A stretch of 64,000 nt of DNA from Cloeon dipterum (taxonomy: Eukaryota > Arthropoda > Insecta > Ephemeroptera > Baetidae), in the NCBI RefSeq assembly GCF_949628265.1, contig NC_088790.1, forward strand, positions 28,586,545 through 28,650,544. Reading direction: 5' to 3'. Every line of letters begins with the position of its first letter. Position 1 is the first letter of the stretch. Below the pieces are notes generated by a model. The model had not been told where the DNA came from, did not search any database, and saw only the letters and a list, made by a program, of their open reading frames with translations. This document shows positions 59,531 to 64,000 of the stretch, piece after piece. The position numbers were made by a program, and so were the translations under genes.

Positions 59531-60720
59531 TAGGTCATTTTTTGATTATTGAAAATTAATTACCGTTCCAAATGCAAATAATATTGAATTTTTGCCCCAT
59601 ACCAAGTTCACGCATCAGGCTACATTTTATGAAAAAAATGCAAGCGAAACGCGATAGTGCGGCCGCATGTGCGTTGTGACCAAATTGATTAGCAGATTAC
59701 GGACATTTACTCTCTCCCCACGCTCTAGTTTGGCCGAGGGAACACTCATTATACAAGTAACAGCCCCAAATGCATTCAAAATCACCAGAAAAATTGTGAG
59801 AAAATGAGTCAATTTACCATATTTGAAGAGGAAAAAATAATGCTGATCGCTGTTCTTAAGTCGTGCTCTGTAGCGGGCGGCAGGTCGAAGAGTGATGCAC
59901 GATGCACGACTTGTGGAGGGTAGAGCTAACGGGTAGGCTATTAACAGGGTAGCCAGCTGCTGAGGCGATAGAAAAAGGTTAGAGGGGAAGGCTTTTGACG
60001 TTAGAGCAAACAATGTTATAGGAGTTTTTATTTTAACGCAGATATTGGAGAAAATTGAGCATGGCTTTATTTTAAGTCCATCAAATTCCTCCAAAACGGA
60101 GAGTTCTCCCGCGCTCATCCTAGAGTCTGTGGCAACCCTAAAAAACCAATGGGTATTTTACCCGAACCAATGATTTTTCTCGAAATTATTTCAAGGAATT
60201 GTGCAGTTTCCCTCAAATAATGATAAATAAAAATCAAACACACTATTATTTGCCCTCTTATTGCCCTGCCAAAGGTCATTAAGGGGATGCCGGGGTGCCA
60301 AAACTTCAACCCCCTCAAGAGGTTTTTTTCACTACGCTGCAAAACGGAATTAAGTTTTATCAATCCAAAACCAATTCAGTGCATTCTACTATGTAGTTGA
60401 ACTGCATCCAATTTTATTTTTATTTTTTTAACGAAAGGTCGGGGTATGGTACTTTAGAATTAATTTAAATATATTTAATATATTTTTAAGTCAAGAGGGA
60501 GCATTCTATAATTTTAATTATCAAATACGTAGCAATGGGGTTGAAAAGGGATGGGGGTGCTTATTTACCCTCCACCCCTAAGTTGCAATATGCTTCAAAC
60601 CTTTCCAAAAAAGTAAATCATTTTATAGCAAGGTGAAACATTTCTCAATCGAAAATATTATTTACTCTAACTTGGATATCGACTCTTAGAGGAAAACCTT
60701 TTAGTTGCTTCTTAATTAAA
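59531..60720. other. No supported gene
   Basis: The longest frame is 59627-60118 on the - strand (163 codons). It has a hydrophobic run (FLTIFLVILNAFGAVTC) but no family I recognise and no splice context, so it is not called. The rest is AT-rich. Confidence 0.4.
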
Positions 60721-60756
60721 ATATTTTTCGTATTTTAATTAAACCGATCACCGCAG

Positions 60757-60848
60757 TCGAACTGTATAAACGCCTGGAAGCAGCGCTGTGCCGTCGGACT
60801 GAACCTGACCTCGACGGAAATTTAATTGCTTTTCCTGGATTATCGCCA
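60757..60848 (+). pseudogene. Orphan decayed CTLD3 exon (exon 18 of the CTLD-OBP family)
   Basis: After GATCACCGCAG, an intact acceptor, the sequence matches exon 18 of genes A-D (AACGCCTGGAAGCAG, TGCCGTCGGACTGAACCTGA), then drops ~10 bases after GACCTCGACGGAA and runs into TAA. The following GTACAAA donor and part of intron 18 are recognisable to about 60940. No other exon of the family is nearby. Confidence 0.8.
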
Positions 60849-60959
60849 GTACAAATGTTGTTCCAATCTTTTGGGTTGCTTTCTGATAAAATAACGCTCT
60901 GCAATATTACGAGCTTTAAAAGTAGGCGGAATATACAATATAAACAAGTGGCTTAGCAG

Positions 60960-61240
60960 CCACTTTGCGTTGCGCGGCCGACAGCCGCTTCGCGGCCGCC
61001 GTCAGGCCCTTCGGGCCTCCCGGCTGGGCGCGCGCGCGGACCAAAGGTCCGCGCGCACCTTCCGCCCTGCAGGCGATGGACCGTCGAGACGTCGGGCGCG
61101 CGCACCGAAAGGAAAAATCGAGCGCTCCTGCGCAGCGCAGCGTAATGACGCACCACGTCGCGCAGCCGCGCCAAATCGTCCAAAGGCAGATCGACCGTCT
61201 CCTCAGGTGTCGCTTGGTGTCAAAAGATAGCTAGATAAAT
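60960..61240. other. GC-rich block with tandem perfect hairpins
   Basis: Three compact palindromes follow each other: GCCGCTTCGCGGC (60984-60996), AGGCCCTTCGGGCCT (61004-61018) and GCGCGCGGACC-AAA-GGTCCGCGCGC (61032-61056). Composition differs sharply from the surroundings. Frames on both strands are open because of composition; no gene is called. Confidence 0.55.
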
Positions 61241-61383
61241 TGTCTAAAACATCGCCGAGAGACATTTTCGATTTTGTTCCCCGACTCCGGGATTCGGCGG
61301 CGGAAAGGCGCGGCATGTCGAAAAATCGCGAATATCGCACTTACTGAAAAATCAAACTTATGAGTTAATTTTCAAATTGACTC

Positions 61384-62125
61384 CCAATTATTGAACTTTG
61401 GTCGATACCTAGCTCAGATGGCTAGGCGGCGTTTCCGAGTCGAAGCTGGGTATGCGCGAATTTTTTTTTTTTTTTTTTTTTGAAAATTTGGACTTTTTTC
61501 GGCCAAAATGGCGCCGTGGACTCAAAAATGGTCAAATTTTGGATAACTCGGTGTCGGCAGACCGGCGGCGTCGAGGCCGAATTTATGACACCAAAAAATC
61601 CGCGATCGGTCCCATAGGGCCCCGGCCAGTCCCAAAAAACCACCATTTTGGAGTGTCACGGCGCGCGATGCTTGGGCTTTAAAAATTCATAACTCCTGCC
61701 CCGTTCGTGCTAGATGGCGTAACTGGTGTTCGCCGAACTCGCCGCAAAATTCTGCGTCGGATTCAGCCGTTTTCCGCCCCCCAGCACCCTCTGCGACCCC
61801 CGCGGGGACGAAAAACCCCTAAAAAACGGTCAAAAGTTTGTATTTTTTAAAAATTGCCCTATGGGGCCTGCGGCGGTTTCGACCTGCGGAGGCTCGTTCT
61901 GGCGGCGCCACCCGTCGACGATCCGAGTTGCGCGCCGATCGGCGCCGATTCGGCGATTTTTTTACCCGCGAGCATAGGGACGCGGGTCGGTCGCGGGGGC
62001 GCCGCGGGGCTCCCAGAGGCTCGCGGGCTTAACCCTTGGGCCTCCCTAGGTTTTGGCCGGAGGCGCACCTTTTGCTGTGGGTCGCGCCTTCGGCGCTCCA
62101 ACTAAGGTCCGCACCTGCCATATTC
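61384..62125 (+). repeat. GC-rich repeat with a tRNA-like head
   Basis: Begins with TACCTAGCTCAGATGGCTAG, a fair match to a tRNA A box, and GAGTCGAAGCT some 25 bases later, near a B box, followed by a run of 21 T. The body then carries the landmarks shared with 21130-21510 (CCCCAGCACCC, CCCTATGG, GATTTTTTTACCC, GCATAGGGA, GCCGCGGGG). A tRNA-derived SINE or a larger composite repeat is possible. Confidence 0.55.
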
Positions 62126-62809
62126 TATGTAGGTGAAAAAAAATTGAAGATTAGTTAAAAATTTAATGCAGGGCAAAACTAGTTACAGAATGTCGCGTGT
62201 GGATTAAATGTTAAAAATAAAATTGATATACAGGCTAAACTTTGAATGAAGGAAAGACAAATGTAAGTTAACAAATGGACAAGGATTTTATTAGCTAAAA
62301 TACAAATCAAAATGTTTTGTACAAATTAAAGAGCGTATCATCTCTTTCGATATATTGGAATGAATATTCTAATTCATAAACATCAGGGCTACCCTAGTAA
62401 CCAAAAAACGTTGAATAAACGTTGATCGTCAACAGGGAATCAACGCTGAGTGCCGCAGACCGGCCAAAGGAGTTCAATTTAAGTCAAATTACGGGAATAC
62501 GTGAGAGTGCTAGTAGTAGCCAAAAACAAAACAGAATACACATATAATTTTTTTTCTTTATGTAAATTTGCGACGTGCCGAGCAGACCTGCGCCTCCGCC
62601 GCCGCCGCGCTGATACCTCTCTATTTAACATTCAATCTACTGCTGGGCCAAGCCATTCTCACAAGCCTCTCCTCAATATTACTAATTCTGCCTTGCTAAT
62701 TATTATATTATTATATCTGCTCTCTTTAATTATGCTTCCAACAATAAACTCACTCTCCTTAAACTGTAGTGCACTGGACTATATTATTTAACTCGGCTGA
62801 TTAATAATG
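62126..62809. other. No supported gene
   Basis: AT-rich with a short GC-rich patch at 62575-62615 (CGCCTCCGCCGCCGCCGCGC). Nothing recognised. Confidence 0.4.
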
Positions 62810-63837
62810 CCATCAATCGGTCACAATTATTACCAACTCGGCTGCTCATTGTCAGGCGTGGCAGCGAGTTAATATAATTTTGAGACTTTAAAAATATTAA
62901 TTGCCCCTCTGCCTGTGAGCAGTCCCGAATCCTTAAAATAAAATCTGCGTCTTGCTGACCTGGCAAGAGCGCGCGACTAAACGTTCTCAACAACTTCTAA
63001 AGTCAAATAAATAGTCCAGTTTTTCCAAAAATTAGCAAACAATGAAAATTGCAAACTGATCATTTACAAATTACTCTCCTCTTTATTAATTACGTTATTA
63101 TCTTTGAATTCTCAGTATTTATCAAATTAATGGAAAAGTAGAAATTATACACCGCCGTTTATCTGCTGAATAGCAATGATTTATGTGTTTTTATTGGAAA
63201 GTAAGTGACTCTAACAATTACAAAAAGGCTTTTAATCGCAATATTGGCCCCATATTTACCGTTACGCTAGTTATTAAAATGCAGACGAGACTTTGACAAA
63301 AATGCTTAAAATTACTGTGGCTGGCTGGCGCGTACGCTAGGTGTTGCTCGGCAGAGGTTGATAACCATCTCAAAGGAAGCCCAAATGCATCCTCTCCGAT
63401 AACTCGGGGGAGGGTGCATTTGACGGCCAGTTGTACGCGTCAGCCAGTGGTTGGTTCAGACAAATCGTGCGCTGAGGGCGCGAAAATCACGTTACAGTTA
63501 AAAAGTGCTCGTCTCACGCTTAAAAGAATAAAATGCCATTGATGCTGCTTGACTGTCGATATTGGTGCCTGGTCATGGCGCCTCTAAGGTCAGTGACAGG
63601 CCAAAGAGTGTCACAACACTGTGACTGGAAAGGAAAAAGAGGGGCAACGAGTGGGCAGAGGCGCACAGGAGTGATGCAGCTCGGCAGAGGACAGGAAACC
63701 GTCTCCGGTCTGAGCGGAGCCGGCGAAAGCTCGGGGGGGGGGGGGATGACACCGCTTGGGGTGTCACTTGCAAGTCAGTGATGGGAAAAATACAGCTTGG
63801 GGCGCTAAAGTTACTTTAAGTGTGTCATGTGTTGTGT
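62810..63837 (-). repeat. Duplicated 3' flank of the LRR genes, right copy
   Basis: Partner of 54150-54829. It contains an insertion at about 63345-63740, absent from the left copy, that includes a run of 12 G at 63734-63745. Confidence 0.78.
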
Positions 63838-64000
63838 TTAATTAACGTCATCCGCCATAGCTGATTCGATGACGGCAGTCAGTTGGTCTTCCAACAAGTC
63901 TGTGGAGTCCTCATTCGGTTTCGGATACGTATAAATGTTGAAACGTCTGAGATTAGTCAAAATCTCGTTCTGAGCAATCCGCGAAAAGAGAGTCTCTTTA
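63838..64000 (-). CDS. 3' end of a second LRR gene, partial
   Basis: On the - strand the frame runs from the window edge to TAA at 63838-63840 and ends A-M-A-D-D-V-N, against A-M-A-D-D-I-N in the gene at 54830. Both share T-L-(F/Y)-S-R-I-A-Q before and Q-L-T-A-(V/A)-I-E-S after. This copy has about 25 residues between the two blocks (starting N-E-I-L-T-N-L-R-R-F) that the left gene lacks. The rest lies outside the window. Confidence 0.72.
   Translation of the reverse strand, partial: KETLFSRIAQNEILTNLRRFNIYTYPKPNEDSTDLLEDQLTAVIESAMADDVN

Noticed and set aside
59627-60118. 163-codon open frame on the - strand with a hydrophobic run
   Set aside because: No recognised motif, no leader at its start, no splice context, and it crosses sequence of mixed composition; open by chance is more likely.
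60965-61234. Arg-rich frames of 86-89 codons in the GC-rich block
   Set aside because: Open on both strands and in several frames because of composition and palindromes; no start context or homologue.
1-64000. Bacterial features such as operons, CRISPR arrays or Shine-Dalgarno sites
   Set aside because: Spliced genes, poly(A) signals and eukaryotic transposons throughout; nothing prokaryotic seen.

Overview
The window is eukaryotic and almost certainly an insect. Genes are cut into many short exons with GT-AG introns and AT-rich non-coding DNA, and one gene family contains an odorant-binding-protein (OBP/PBP-GOBP) cysteine signature, a fold known from hexapods. Non-autonomous DNA transposons are frequent. 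I cannot name the species; an early-branching aquatic insect such as a mayfly is only a guess.

0-21.6 kb is a tandem array of two gene types on the + strand. The first ('P') is a five-exon, single-pass membrane protein that resembles the plexin-domain-containing family (PLXDC/TEM7): secreted N-terminal domain, PSI-like cysteine knot, one membrane span, short tail. P1 (977-3752), P2 (4789-7807) and P3 (12476-14528) are open; P4 (14650-17605) has lost its start codon at a duplication junction; the tail of a further copy lies at the left edge. The second ('T') is a small multi-span membrane protein of unknown function with two in-frame alternative first exons (T1 8879-10808, T2 18677-20609). P2-T1 and P4-T2 sit in a direct duplication of about 6.36 kb repeated 9.8 kb apart.

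22-53.6 kb holds four head-to-tail copies (A-D) of a 28-exon gene that I reconstructed exon by exon. Each encodes a predicted secreted protein of about 1,095 residues: signal peptide, basic Cys-containing segment, Ser/Thr/Asn-rich mucin-like segment, three C-type lectin-like domains (CTLDs), a complete six-cysteine OBP domain, then a fourth CTLD. Every splice phase closes in A (1095 aa), B (1098 aa) and C (1093 aa); D carries one 4-bp insertion and an early stop. I know of no described protein with this CTLD-OBP-CTLD order, and it is the most interesting content here. A resembles C and B resembles D over much of their length, so the array probably grew by duplicating a two-gene block.

53.6-64 kb is repeat-rich. 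A leucine-rich-repeat gene of the kind often joined to an F-box lies on the - strand (54830-56679, 5' end not found), and the 3' end of a paralogue lies at the right edge. Between them are a LINE 3' remnant, long inverted repeats, a GC-rich repeat with a tRNA-like head, and a decayed CTLD exon.

The relics (a CTLD promoter plus exon 1 at 11.37-11.64 kb, a T 3' end at 21.53-21.65 kb, a CTLD exon at 60.76 kb) mark old breakpoints and suggest an ancestral unit P-T-CTLD.
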